Positions 9,863-18,611 of a stretch of 64,000 nt of DNA are shown here, one piece after another (position 1 is the stretch's first letter; every line of letters begins with the position of its first letter). A program made the position numbers and the translations under genes. The DNA is from Muriicola sp. Z0-33 (GTDB taxonomy: Bacteria; Bacteroidota; Bacteroidia; Flavobacteriales; Flavobacteriaceae), in contig NZ_JAFMPW010000002.1 of the NCBI RefSeq assembly GCF_026126425.1, positions 62,001 to 126,000 on the forward strand. Direction: 5' to 3'. The notes under the pieces are model-generated. The model was not told the origin of the DNA. It ran no database searches and worked only from the letters and a program-made list of their open reading frames with translations.

Positions 9863-10567
9863 ATGTTACGCCAGTTGCTAATCTTAAGTATTGTTCCTGC
9901 ACTGGCCAGTCTGATAATATGGCAAGACACTTATCAGCTACAGCGAACAAGAATGGTAGAAGATCAGTTAATTTCCAGAGGTATTGATGATGTTGCCACT
10001 TTGGCCGCCATGGGTAAGGTGCCAAGGCATAAATTTGTTCCGGAAGATCAAAGACCTTATGCCTATGTGGATGGGGCTTTAACCATTGGGGAAGGGCAAA
10101 CTATTTCTCAGCCTTATATTGTGGCCTATATGACACAATGCCTTCAGCTTAAAAAAGACAGTAAAGTTTTGGAAATTGGAACAGGATCTGGTTACCAGGC
10201 AGCTGTATTGGCCGAAATTACTGATAATGTGTATTCTATTGAAATTGTCGAAAAACTCGGTTTACAGGCCAGGGAGGTTTTATATGGTCTGGGATATACA
10301 GATATAAATCTCAAAATTGGAGATGGGTATAATGGTTGGGAAGAGCATGCCCCTTTTGATGCCATAATAGTAACCGCCGGAGCTGAGGAAATACCAAAAC
10401 CGCTGGTAGAACAACTAGCCGTTGGCGGCAGAATGATAATTCCTGTAGGGCCTCATAGAGGAACCAGGCAGTTAATACAAATAGATAAGACCCCTAAAAA
10501 GATAAAGAAAAAGAACTTGCTCGCCGTTCGTTTTGTACCGCTAACCAGAAAACAAGAGAACAAGTAA
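9863..10567 (+). CDS. pcm: Protein-L-isoaspartate O-methyltransferase, probably periplasmic
   Basis: A 234-residue enzyme that methylates isoaspartyl residues to start repair of aged proteins. Family features are clear: MVEDQLISRGIDD, VPRHKFVPED, the GEGQTISQPYIVAYM substrate loop, motif I VLEIGTGSGYQAAVLA, YSIEIVE, FDAIIVTAGAEEIPKPL and the GGRMIIPVG strand. The first ~20 residues are hydrophobic (LLILSIVPALASLIIW), which points to export or membrane anchoring. It follows the DUF4251 gene by 17 bases. Exported isoaspartyl methyltransferases occur in other Gram-negatives, but the source of SAM outside the cytoplasm is unresolved. Confidence 0.93.
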   Translation: MLRQLLILSIVPALASLIIWQDTYQLQRTRMVEDQLISRGIDDVATLAAMGKVPRHKFVPEDQRPYAYVDGALTIGEGQTISQPYIVAYMTQCLQLKKDSKVLEIGTGSGYQAAVLAEITDNVYSIEIVEKLGLQAREVLYGLGYTDINLKIGDGYNGWEEHAPFDAIIVTAGAEEIPKPLVEQLAVGGRMIIPVGPHRGTRQLIQIDKTPKKIKKKNLLAVRFVPLTRKQENK

Positions 10568-10569
10568 CA

Positions 10570-10600
10570 GGCCCTTTTTCCTTAAAATTGGGCCATTTTA
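10570..10600 (+). terminator. Possible weak terminator after pcm
   Basis: GGCCC (10570-10574) pairs with GGGCC (10590-10594) around a 15-base AT-rich loop and is followed by ATTTTAT. The stem is short and the T-run imperfect, so activity is uncertain. Confidence 0.35.
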
Positions 10601-10668
10601 TCACCGTCAGTTTAAAATAATCCACTAAGCGATGCGTTTCTATAGGGTTAACCCTATAAAATCTTATC

Positions 10669-11460
10669 ATGAAAGGAATCTTGAATTTTACAAAGCAGTT
10701 CGCGGTATTGGCAGTTGTATTTTTAACAGCCTACAGTTGTAGTGAGGACAGCGAAAGTGTAATTAACGAGGGAGAACTGACTTCCACAGAACTTAAAACC
10801 ATACTGGAAACAGACGATGCAGCAAGTGTTGTTGATTCTATTCTGGCCGAATTATATATGAATGATAGCAATAGTGCTAAAAGTAATAACGAATGTTATG
10901 GAGCAGAATATACCGATACTGGCTTTACAGTAGTCTTTGAAAATTGCGTCCTGAACGGATCCGATAATGTGAATGGAACATTAACGGTGACTTACGCTGT
11001 TGGACAAGAAAGTGCCACCTTTACCGCCACATATGATGCCTTTTATGTTGGTGAAATTGAACTAAACGGTACCAGAAGCTATAGTGTGGACGGAAATGAA
11101 GCCGAAGGATCCTTTTCATTTTCGGTCACCAGCGATATGGAAGTAACAATGCCAAACGGAGATACCATTGCTGAAAATGGTACCAGGACCTTTGGTTTTG
11201 CATTTGGAGAAAACCTTGAGACCAGTACCTTCACAATTGATGGCAATTGGGCCGTTTTCCATGATGGAAACAGCTATGCCGTTGAAGTTACAACTACCTT
11301 AGAGGGGAATTTTAGCTGTGGCTACCTCACCAGTGGAAGTATGGATGTCAACAAAAATGGTCTGGAGGTTAGCGTAGATTTTGGAGATGGAAGTTGTGAT
11401 GAAATGGTAACGGTAATATATCCTAATGGTGCCACAGAAGATGTATCAATTGGCGATTAG
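10669..11460 (+). CDS. Surface or periplasmic lipoprotein of unknown function
   Basis: A 263-residue predicted lipoprotein. The signal peptide ends at the lipobox TAYSC, followed by acidic residues (SEDSES), the pattern often seen in surface-exposed flavobacterial lipoproteins. The rest is a low-complexity, beta-rich, Thr/Ser/Asn/Gly-rich chain with repeated strands such as NGTLTVTYAVG and ANGT/ENGTRTF-like turns, plus a few scattered cysteines (NECYG, FENCV, FSCGY, GSCDE). I do not recognise a named domain. It is monocistronic, with a strong terminator 20 bases after the stop. Confidence 0.8.
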   Translation: MKGILNFTKQFAVLAVVFLTAYSCSEDSESVINEGELTSTELKTILETDDAASVVDSILAELYMNDSNSAKSNNECYGAEYTDTGFTVVFENCVLNGSDNVNGTLTVTYAVGQESATFTATYDAFYVGEIELNGTRSYSVDGNEAEGSFSFSVTSDMEVTMPNGDTIAENGTRTFGFAFGENLETSTFTIDGNWAVFHDGNSYAVEVTTTLEGNFSCGYLTSGSMDVNKNGLEVSVDFGDGSCDEMVTVIYPNGATEDVSIGD

Positions 11461-11479
11461 GTGAAAATTAACTTATAAA

Positions 11480-11513
11480 AAAAACCCTTATCCAGATAGA
11501 TAAGGGTTTTTTA
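11480..11513 (+). terminator. Strong intrinsic terminator
   Basis: A stem of about 13 base pairs (11480-11492 with 11499-11511, core ACCCTTATC/GATAAGGGT) with a 6-base loop ends in a T-rich tail. The left arm begins with an A-run, so it may work in both directions. It ends the lipoprotein transcript. Confidence 0.9.
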
Positions 11514-11549
11514 TTTCCTCTTAGGGAAAATGGGGGATAGCTGCTTGGT

Positions 11550-11970
11550 TAGTAAACGTAATTTCTGCTTTCTGTCCATCGAACTCTTTTACTGTCCTTA
11601 AGACTAGAAAAGAAAGAGTGTCTTCTAGACTCTGTTGGTGTGTGATTGATGAAATGTTTCATGACCTGTGATTTTACTGTTATGGTTGTTGAATTTTACG
11701 GGTTATGCGGTATAGTTTCTGACTTCTGACCAGCGCACCCTTTTACTGTTCTTGAAATTCGAAAAGAATGAATATCTTCTCGTTTCTGTCGGTGTGTGAT
11801 TGCTAAAATGTCTCATGACTTATTTTTTTAATATTATAGTTGATGTTGATAGGTTATGCGGTATAGTTTCTGACTTCTGACCAGCGTACCCTTTTAGTGT
11901 TCTTAAACTTTGAAAAGAATGAATATCTTCTCGTTTCTGTCGGTGTGTGATTGCTAAAATGTCTCATATC
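11550..11970. repeat. Three tandem ~151-bp repeats, non-coding
   Basis: Units 2 (11701-11851) and 3 (11852-about 11970) are nearly identical: over the first 120 bases I count about 7 differences, and the period is 151. Both start GGTTATGCGGTATAGTTTCT and contain CCAGCG, GAATGAATATCTTCTCG and GGTGTGTGATTGCTAAAATG. Unit 1 (about 11550-11697) is more diverged but keeps the same order of blocks, offset by 154 at the GGTGTGTGAT block. No reading frame runs through them. A weak hairpin (GAAAAGA...TCTTCTC) recurs in each unit. Function unknown. Confidence 0.85.
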
Positions 11971-12547
11971 TAATATTTTTTATTTGTTATTGTACTTTTT
12001 TGTTTTTTTCTGCTTATTCAGATCGTTTATATTACTCCATCCAAATCCCATTATCAGGTATTTATTAAAATTTTTATGGATGTGAACTGTTGTTTTCATG
12101 ACGGTTGATTTAAACGACCTACACTTAATAGACGAGGAATTAACATTTTTGTTACAGTACTATGTATAATATAGTACCGTTTTAAACAATATTTAACAGA
12201 TTAATGATATAAAGGGGTAGAGGGATAACCTTTAATACTCTGATATACAACTATATATAAAGAATATGTCAAAAATGTGTTAAAAATTAATTTTATAATA
12301 TTTTGTTCATATAGTGATGATTTTACAGTAGAATTGTAATTCAATCGTCCTGAAATTTGATTCAATTATCACGGCGTTTCAATAAATAGATACCCCTAGC
12401 ACAACCAATCACACAAGAAAACCTACCTGCTATACATCCTCTTTAAATGGGTCCGGATTAAAATTGTATTTTACCTTAATTAGAAATAGTACTTGCCAGA
12501 ATTTACCCGAAAACAGAGTCCTTACTGTTTTCATATACACCATTCCT
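11971..12547. other. AT-rich intergenic DNA with a dyad
   Basis: No gene is visible here. The stretch is very AT-rich. A dyad is formed by GTACTAT (12157-12163) and ATAGTAC (12171-12177) with a 7-base spacer GTATAAT. It could be an operator or promoter element for the downstream gene, although it lies about 370 bases before the chosen start. Confidence 0.4.
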
Positions 12548-14002
12548 ATGCATTTTAACAACGAATATGTAGACCTACATTGTCATCCCTCACTTAAGCC
12601 TTTCGGTAAAAGTTTCAATTACAGTCCTAAAGGGATTAACCATCCTCATAGAAGTACACTCAGAAGCATTTGGCATTATGATCCGCCGACTTTACTAGAT
12701 AAGTTGATTAACTATATCGGCGGACTTACAAAATTCAGACAATCAAATTTTACAAGTCTTGCCCTGGGTGGTGTGAGCATTGTCTGTGTCTCGCTCTATC
12801 CTATGGAAAAGTGGTTTGTCCGAAATAAGATCAACAACGAATTAATTGCAGATCTACTCGCCAATTTTGCCTTAGGAGTGGGAGATAAGCGCATAGATTT
12901 TATTCAGGGAATTAAAGATTATTTTAAGGACCTTGAAATGCAGTACGATTTTTTTCGCCAGTTAGATGGTAAGATTATCCGGCTTAACCAAGGGCTTTTT
13001 AAATATCGCCTGGTTAAAAATTACAGTCAAATTGAGGAGATTACCGCCAAAGATGACGAAAACGGAAACATCAAAACCATTTTCGTTGTGTTGTCCATTG
13101 AAGGACTTCATGTGCTCAATACGGGTTTAAAGAAACCTCTTGATGAAGTTGAAATTCTGGCCAATCTGGAAAAAATAAAAAACTGGGATCATCGGCCGTT
13201 TATGATCACTTTGGCACATCATTTTTATAATGACATTTGTGGCCATGCCGAGAGTCTGAGCGGCATTGTGAAAAAGAAAACAGATCAAAGCGAAGGATTA
13301 GGTACCGGGTTTACTCCATTGGGCATAAAAGTGTTAACTCGTCTAGTTGACAACACTGACGGTAAACGTATTCTGGCCGACATAAAACATATGAGTGCAA
13401 AAGCCCGGAAGGAATACTATACTATGCTCGACTCACATCAACAAGAATTTCAGGATATTCCTGTAGTGGTTAGTCATGGTGCTTGTAATGGACTTAAATC
13501 TTCTTCAAACAGAATTCCGGGGAATTCAGCAGTCGCCACAAAACTGAATCCGGTGGACATCAATTTTTTTGATGATGAAGTTATACGAATTGCTAAAAGT
13601 AAGGGCATAATAGGCCTGCAACTAGATGAGCGAAGAATTGCCAGTAAGCAGACCATAAAGGACACTAAAAAGTCTGTCAAACGAAATAAGATTATGCATT
13701 ACCGCTCAGAATTACTCTGGAATCAAATACAACACATTATTGAAATATTGGATGATGAAAATCTTTTTGCCTGGGATTGTATGGCCCTCGGAACAGATTT
13801 TGACGGAATAATAGATCCGCTAAATGGTTTTTGGACGGCAGAAGAATTGCCCTATTTAGCCGATTTCCTGGAAAGGCATGTATACAATTATATGAAAAAC
13901 CACAATTTGTCCAAACCTGAGAACATTATACCGGCCGATGAAATTGTCAGCAGAATTATGTCTTCTAATGGTAAAGCTTTTCTGAAAAATAACTTCAAAT
14001 AA
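12548..14002 (+). CDS. Peptidase M19 (membrane dipeptidase)-like metallohydrolase
   Basis: A 484-residue homologue of renal-type dipeptidases in the amidohydrolase superfamily. The succession of family landmarks can be followed: DLHCHPS (His11/His13), SIEGLH (Glu185, the carboxylate bridging the metals), ITLAHHFYND, ADIKHMS (His281, like the family DLSH), VVVSHGACNGL (His310, like ASHSNAR), GIIGLQL and GTDFDGI (Asp417). The first metal motif is H-x-H instead of the usual H-x-D. The protein is also longer than typical members (about 320-420), with an N-terminal insertion after the first motif. No signal peptide is seen. The ATG at 12548 was chosen because it starts six residues before the first conserved strand; a TTG at 12464 is less likely. 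Confidence 0.78.
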   Translation: MHFNNEYVDLHCHPSLKPFGKSFNYSPKGINHPHRSTLRSIWHYDPPTLLDKLINYIGGLTKFRQSNFTSLALGGVSIVCVSLYPMEKWFVRNKINNELIADLLANFALGVGDKRIDFIQGIKDYFKDLEMQYDFFRQLDGKIIRLNQGLFKYRLVKNYSQIEEITAKDDENGNIKTIFVVLSIEGLHVLNTGLKKPLDEVEILANLEKIKNWDHRPFMITLAHHFYNDICGHAESLSGIVKKKTDQSEGLGTGFTPLGIKVLTRLVDNTDGKRILADIKHMSAKARKEYYTMLDSHQQEFQDIPVVVSHGACNGLKSSSNRIPGNSAVATKLNPVDINFFDDEVIRIAKSKGIIGLQLDERRIASKQTIKDTKKSVKRNKIMHYRSELLWNQIQHIIEILDDENLFAWDCMALGTDFDGIIDPLNGFWTAEELPYLADFLERHVYNYMKNHNLSKPENIIPADEIVSRIMSSNGKAFLKNNFK

Positions 14003-14003
14003 G

Positions 14004-14609
14004 CTACTCCTTCTTTAATTCAGATAGCAATTGATCGTAATTTTCAATTTTAGTAAACAGTTTGCCACCCAGGTTTACAATGGGTGTTTCTAAAGAATCT
14101 AATAAAATTCTATTTGCGAAAGACCTGTTCAACTGATCCTTAATTTCAGGTCGTTCACCGAGCTCATGCATCTTAAAGAGATATTTGCCATTGGTAAGGG
14201 GAACGATAAGGCTATCGCAACTTTGGCAATTTTCCGGGATGTAAACGACTATCTGTTTTTTGGGATTTATCTTGACGGGTTTATACTCTTTCTTAAGGGC
14301 TCTTCTGGATAAACTGTCGTTCACCACCAAATCATAAGTATAGGAAGGACGCTTGCCACGTATGAGCACAACGGTTTTCATATGCACCTTAGATGTCGCC
14401 GGAACCCTTATAAGTCGGGGTCTGGCGCTGCTTTGTCTAAAATTAGTGCCTTTGATTTTTAACATCACATCTAAATCTTGCTCGTTCTCATTAACAGCGT
14501 AAAAGGCCAGACGGTTAGGAAGTTCTTGGGTTACAATTTTAATTGGTTTCTCCTGGCAAAATGCCATTGTGGTTCCAAACAAAAAAATAATTAATAGGGC
14601 TCTCATCAT
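14004..14609 (-). CDS. Exported protein with C-terminal glutaredoxin/thioredoxin-like domain
   Basis: A 201-residue protein with a signal peptide (IIFLFGTTMAFCQ). Residues ~20-110 form a beta-rich domain of unknown type. Residues ~118-200 look like a thioredoxin fold: strand QIVVYIP, then Cys128-Gln-Ser-Cys131 at the start of a helix, and a TP dipeptide near residue 176 (LETPIVNLGGK) that fits the cis-proline. This suggests a periplasmic dithiol redox role. It is convergent with the M19-like gene, with the two stops almost touching (1-base gap). The fusion of a beta domain to a redox domain is not one I can name. Confidence 0.72.
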   Translation of the reverse strand: MMRALLIIFLFGTTMAFCQEKPIKIVTQELPNRLAFYAVNENEQDLDVMLKIKGTNFRQSSARPRLIRVPATSKVHMKTVVLIRGKRPSYTYDLVVNDSLSRRALKKEYKPVKINPKKQIVVYIPENCQSCDSLIVPLTNGKYLFKMHELGERPEIKDQLNRSFANRILLDSLETPIVNLGGKLFTKIENYDQLLSELKKE

Positions 14610-14728
14610 TTAATTAAATTTAGCGGATATGGAAGATAGGTAAAATATAAAGAATGAATTCGTGAAAAACAGATACTTCACTAAATATGGCGAGTTAATT
14701 CTTAATGGATAAATTCGATGCAAAATAG

Positions 14729-14885
14729 TATCTTTACAACAGTTTAAAGGAGGTTCATTAACCATCGTTCTGTATCCGCTACGGATATTTATTGAATAGA
14801 ATACTTAGCTAGTTGTTACCTGATTCGTATTTGCCGTTTTTACTTCTTTTTAAACTACAAACTAAATACGAATTAAAACTAGAAT
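14729..14885 (+). promoter_or_regulatory. Probable promoter and long leader of the cold-shock gene
   Basis: TATCTTTA (14729-14736) resembles the Bacteroidota -7 element TAnnTTTG, though no good -33 element is visible. This would give a leader of about 140 bases, long for this genome. AAAGGAGGT (14747-14754) is a strong Shine-Dalgarno-like sequence with no suitable start codon after it. Long structured leaders are typical of cold-shock genes; the assignment here is inference. Confidence 0.4.
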
Positions 14886-15341
14886 ATGGGGAAGTCTCAG
14901 CAGACGTACAGCAAAAGTGAAAAAGAGAAAAAACGATTAAAGAAAAGAGAGGAAAAGCAAAAAAAGAAAGAAGCCAGAAAACTTGCTTCCAAGGAAAGAG
15001 GCGGCGGCATTCAGTTTGCCTATGTTGATCATAATGGCCAGTTGACAGATACACCGCCAGACCCTTCTTTGAAAGTAAAGGTAGATGCAGAAAGTATTGT
15101 ACTTGGTATACCGAAGAAGGAAGAAAGTGATGAGGATAAATTTGATCCCGTCAGGACTGGAAAAGTATCGTTTTTTGATTTCTCTAAAGGATTTGGCTTT
15201 ATTATCGATGCTGTAAATCAGGAAAAATACTTTACACATGTCAGCGGCCTCATTGATGAAATTAATGAGAACGATAATGTTTCTTTTGAACTAGAAAAGG
15301 GAATGAAAGGCATGAATGCCGTGCGGGTGAAGAAAATTTAG
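14886..15341 (+). CDS. Cold-shock domain protein with basic N-terminal extension
   Basis: A 151-residue predicted RNA-binding protein. Residues 1-37 are almost entirely Lys/Glu/Arg/Ser (KEKKRLKKREEKQKKKEARK), likely a charged helix. A linker follows, and a cold-shock domain occupies about residues 89-151 with RNP1-like KGFGFI, RNP2-like YFTHVS, and the final VSFELEKGMKGMNAVRV strand. Similar two-part CSD proteins are common in Bacteroidota and larger than the ~65-residue CspA type. The role is inferred as RNA chaperone activity. It is monocistronic. Confidence 0.88.
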   Translation: MGKSQQTYSKSEKEKKRLKKREEKQKKKEARKLASKERGGGIQFAYVDHNGQLTDTPPDPSLKVKVDAESIVLGIPKKEESDEDKFDPVRTGKVSFFDFSKGFGFIIDAVNQEKYFTHVSGLIDEINENDNVSFELEKGMKGMNAVRVKKI

Positions 15342-15467
15342 CATTACACCCTGTTTTTAATATACCTCCCTGCAAGGCGACTGCCGAAGTACAGCTGGGA
15401 TATCCTATTCTTTACTTTTAATAGCTAATTAATATCAAGTTTAAAAACATCCAACTAAATACTGCTC

Positions 15468-16460
15468 ATGAAATCGTTCACTATTCAGGAAATAAATGAA
15501 ATCTTAAAAGGGAAATTAGAAGGTAACACTTCTGTAGATATCACAGGCCCGGAACAAATAGAACGGGCAGGCACCACACATATCACATTTATAGGCAATC
15601 GAAAATATGCCCAGAAGTGGGAAGCTTCCAATGCCGCGGCAGCTATAATTAACAATAATATTGACCTTGCTCCAGGTGAAAATAAAGCCCTGATCAGGGT
15701 ACAAAACGCAGATTTGGCGATGGCCAAACTTTTGGAGTTATATCAACCGGAAGGTCCTAATTTTGAGGAAGAAATACATCAAACCGCAATTGTACATAGC
15801 TCTGCTACACTAGGTGAAGGGACAAAAGTTGGAGCCGGATGTTATATAGGTAAAAATGTTGTTTTGGGAGAGGGATGTACGTTATACCCCAATGTTACCA
15901 TATTAGACGACACCAAAATAGGCCCAGGCACTGTAATGTGGCCGGGTACGGTGATTAGGGAGCGATGTGAAGTTGGAGCTTTTTGCATTTTTCATAATGG
16001 TGTTAGCATTGGTGCGGACGGTTTTGGTTACAGACCTAGTGAAGATGGAAGAGGACTTACCAAAATACCACATATTGGCAATGTCATAATTGGCAATGCG
16101 GTGGAGATTGGTGCCAATTCTTGTGTAGATAGGGGTAAATTCAGTTCTACCATAATTGGCGACGGTAGTAAGATTGATAATCTGGTGCAAATTGGGCATA
16201 ATTCTGTTATGGGTCGTTCTTGTATTATGGCGGGGAATAGTGGTCTGGCCGGATCTGTAACCCTGGGTGATGGGGTAATTATTGGCGGTAGTGCTTCTAT
16301 AAAAGATCATACCACTATACACTCCGGAGCAACGGTAGGTGCTGGTTCTGGGGTAGTTGGCGATGTGGCTGCAGGCAAAACGGTTTTGGGATACCCGGCT
16401 TGTGATTCCAGAGATATGCTAAAACAATGGGTGGCACTGAGAAAACTCGCTAAGGGATAA
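15468..16460 (+). CDS. lpxD: UDP-3-O-acylglucosamine N-acyltransferase LpxD
   Basis: A 330-residue enzyme of lipid A synthesis that transfers a 3-hydroxyacyl chain from ACP to UDP-3-O-acylglucosamine. It has the N-terminal uridine-binding domain (TIQEINEILKGKLEG, ITFIGNRKYA) and then a left-handed beta-helix of hexapeptide repeats from about residue 105. The catalytic histidine is His244 in LVQIGHNSVMG, followed by the typical IIGGSASIKDHT and GYPACDSRDMLKQW C-terminal region. It stands alone rather than in an lpx operon. Bacteroidota often carry a second lpxD with lpxC/fabZ, so this may be a paralogue or an additional acyltransferase with a different acyl chain preference. Confidence 0.9.
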   Translation: MKSFTIQEINEILKGKLEGNTSVDITGPEQIERAGTTHITFIGNRKYAQKWEASNAAAAIINNNIDLAPGENKALIRVQNADLAMAKLLELYQPEGPNFEEEIHQTAIVHSSATLGEGTKVGAGCYIGKNVVLGEGCTLYPNVTILDDTKIGPGTVMWPGTVIRERCEVGAFCIFHNGVSIGADGFGYRPSEDGRGLTKIPHIGNVIIGNAVEIGANSCVDRGKFSSTIIGDGSKIDNLVQIGHNSVMGRSCIMAGNSGLAGSVTLGDGVIIGGSASIKDHTTIHSGATVGAGSGVVGDVAAGKTVLGYPACDSRDMLKQWVALRKLAKG

Positions 16461-16597
16461 GCAGGCGCCAGTAGTAGTTACAATTTACTATAGTTTTTAC
16501 TGTCTCTCTTCCATCAGTTAGTTCAATAGCCCTTGTATTACTTGAGTAATTACGTTTTCTTAATATTGAATTCCCAAAGCAAATGAGTTAGTGCACC

Positions 16598-17521
16598 ATG
16601 GAGCAAAAACCAAACACCACGCTAATTGTTTTATCCTTCTTTTCTATCTATTTTATATGGGGGTCTACCTATTTACTCAACAAAATTGCAGTAACAGAAT
16701 TACCTCCTTTTATGCTGGCCGGGATTAGGTTTGTCAGTGCGGGAATAATCATTTTTATAATTGCTAAAGCCCTGAAAATAAATATTTCTGTTACTCCCAG
16801 ACAATTGCTCAACACAATAATTGCAGGCTTCCTGTTTCTTACATTTGGAAATGGAGTAGTGGTTTGGGCATTAAAATACGTGGATAGTGGTTTTGCAGCT
16901 CTGGAAATTTCTGCCCAACCTTTAGTCGTACTACTTTTGATGCGCTTAATACAGGGCAAGAAAATACAGACCATGTCTGTTATAGGCGTCATTTTAGGAT
17001 TTATTGGGATATATTTATTAGTGAGCCAAAAGGAAATTATTAGCCAGGAGAACTCTGTCATGGGAATGATTATGATTTTTGTCTGTATGATTAGCTGGGG
17101 CTATGGCAGCCTTTTTGTCGGGAAAGCGGATCTTCCTAAAAATTATTTTGTGAATACCGGATATCAGATGTTTACGGGAGGTATTATGCTGATGCTTGCA
17201 AGCCTGGCATTTCAGGAGCAATGGACTTCGCCCGTAAGCTGGGGCAACCCCGTAAAATATTCCATGATATTACTCATTATTTTTGGAAGCATAGTGGCCT
17301 TCACTTCCTTTAATTATCTGTTAAAAGTAGTATCCCCGGAAAAAGTAGCTACTTCTACTTATGTCAACCCGATTATAGCCCTTCTGTTGGGATGGTATTT
17401 CCTGAATGAGCAAATAACTACACAGTCTGTTATTGCAGCTGCAATTCTTTTGACAGGAGTATACTTCATTAACACCAGAAAAAAATTGGTGATCTTCTCT
17501 CGCTTTATGAAACAACCCTAA
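16598..17521 (+). CDS. EamA/DMT-family transporter
   Basis: A 307-residue inner-membrane protein with about ten transmembrane segments arranged as two EamA repeats (YFIWGSTYLLNKIAV in the first; the conserved PEKVATSTYVNPIIALLLGW in the second). The drug/metabolite transporter superfamily exports or imports small metabolites. It ends only 6 bases before the zinc alcohol dehydrogenase, so it is probably in an operon with that enzyme and the DUF1080 lipoprotein. The substrate may relate to the oxidised sugar or alcohol handled there, but this is not shown by the sequence. Confidence 0.9.
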   Translation: MEQKPNTTLIVLSFFSIYFIWGSTYLLNKIAVTELPPFMLAGIRFVSAGIIIFIIAKALKINISVTPRQLLNTIIAGFLFLTFGNGVVVWALKYVDSGFAALEISAQPLVVLLLMRLIQGKKIQTMSVIGVILGFIGIYLLVSQKEIISQENSVMGMIMIFVCMISWGYGSLFVGKADLPKNYFVNTGYQMFTGGIMLMLASLAFQEQWTSPVSWGNPVKYSMILLIIFGSIVAFTSFNYLLKVVSPEKVATSTYVNPIIALLLGWYFLNEQITTQSVIAAAILLTGVYFINTRKKLVIFSRFMKQP

Positions 17522-17527
17522 TTGGTT

Positions 17528-18565
17528 ATGAAAGCAGCAGTTTACTATAAATTTCAACAACCGATTTATATACAGCAGGTCCAGGATCCCGAGCCAGCAG
17601 ATAATGGGGTTGTTGTAAGGGTTAAAGCCAGCGGACTTTGTTTAAGTGACTGGCACGGATGGATGGGTCATGATAAAGACATAACACTTCCACATGTACC
17701 AGGACATGAATTGGCCGGAACTATTGTTGAAGTGGGTAAGAATATTAAGAATTGGTCCGTGGGTCAGCGCGTTACGGTTCCGTTTGTTTGCGGTTGCGGA
17801 AAATGCACGCCATGTTCAGGGGGCAATCAACATATATGCGATAATCAATTTCAACCGGGATTTACGGCATGGGGATCCTTCGCAGAATATGTAGCTATTG
17901 ATTATGCGGATGAAAACCTTGTTGCCTTACCTGAAAAACTAGATTTTGTTGCTGCAGCTAGTTTGGGTTGCCGTTTTATTACGGCTTACAGGGCCATAAA
18001 AGATCAGGGAAGTATAAAGTCCGGCCAGTTTCTTGCCATCCATGGATGCGGAGGTGTGGGATTATCTGCAATACAGATTGGTAAGGCGCTGGGAGCAGAG
18101 GTCATCGCAATAGATATTACTGACGACAAATGTAAGCTGGCCAAAGTTCTAGGGGCAGACCACTGCATTAATGCAAGAACTGAGAATGTTGTTGAAGCAG
18201 TAAAAACAATTAGTAAAGGTGGTGTACATCTTTCCATAGATGCTTTGGGTAGCCGGGAGACCTGTTTAAATTCTATTTTAAATCTCAGGAAAAGAGGAAA
18301 GCATATACAAGTGGGGTTGATGGCCGGGCAACATCAAAATCCACCAATCCCCATGTCGTTGATAGTCGCAAATGAGTTAGAAATATTGGGAAGTCATGGA
18401 ATGCAGGCACATAAGTATAAAGATATGTTCGGCTTAATCACCTCTGCTGAAATTGATCTGAGCACGATGATCTCCTCAACCATATCCCTGGAAAAAGTTC
18501 CCTTGCTATTGCCTAAAATGGCAGAATACAATGCAAGCGGTATTACAGTTATAAGTACCTTCTAA
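17528..18565 (+). CDS. Zinc-dependent alcohol dehydrogenase
   Basis: A 345-residue medium-chain dehydrogenase with both zinc sites. The catalytic zinc ligands are seen in GLCLSDWHGW (Cys) and the PGHELAG His-Glu. The structural lobe is the four-Cys motif CGCGKCTPCSGGNQHIC. The NAD(P)-binding Rossmann fold begins at IHGCGGVGLSAIQIG. Layout and length match the class that oxidises secondary alcohols or polyols. The ATG at 17528 was chosen over a TTG two codons earlier. It follows the EamA transporter by 6 bases and precedes the DUF1080 gene by 46. The exact substrate is unknown. Confidence 0.9.
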   Translation: MKAAVYYKFQQPIYIQQVQDPEPADNGVVVRVKASGLCLSDWHGWMGHDKDITLPHVPGHELAGTIVEVGKNIKNWSVGQRVTVPFVCGCGKCTPCSGGNQHICDNQFQPGFTAWGSFAEYVAIDYADENLVALPEKLDFVAAASLGCRFITAYRAIKDQGSIKSGQFLAIHGCGGVGLSAIQIGKALGAEVIAIDITDDKCKLAKVLGADHCINARTENVVEAVKTISKGGVHLSIDALGSRETCLNSILNLRKRGKHIQVGLMAGQHQNPPIPMSLIVANELEILGSHGMQAHKYKDMFGLITSAEIDLSTMISSTISLEKVPLLLPKMAEYNASGITVISTF

Positions 18566-18611
18566 AATTGTTTTTTATACTTTTACTATTCTGATCTCTA
18601 ATGCAAAGCTA

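Noticed and set aside
11550-11970. CRISPR array
   Set aside because: The repeats are contiguous 151-bp units without short repeats and unique spacers, and no cas genes are present.
11971-12547. Replication origin in the AT-rich region
   Set aside because: No cluster of DnaA boxes and no dnaA, dnaN or related genes nearby.
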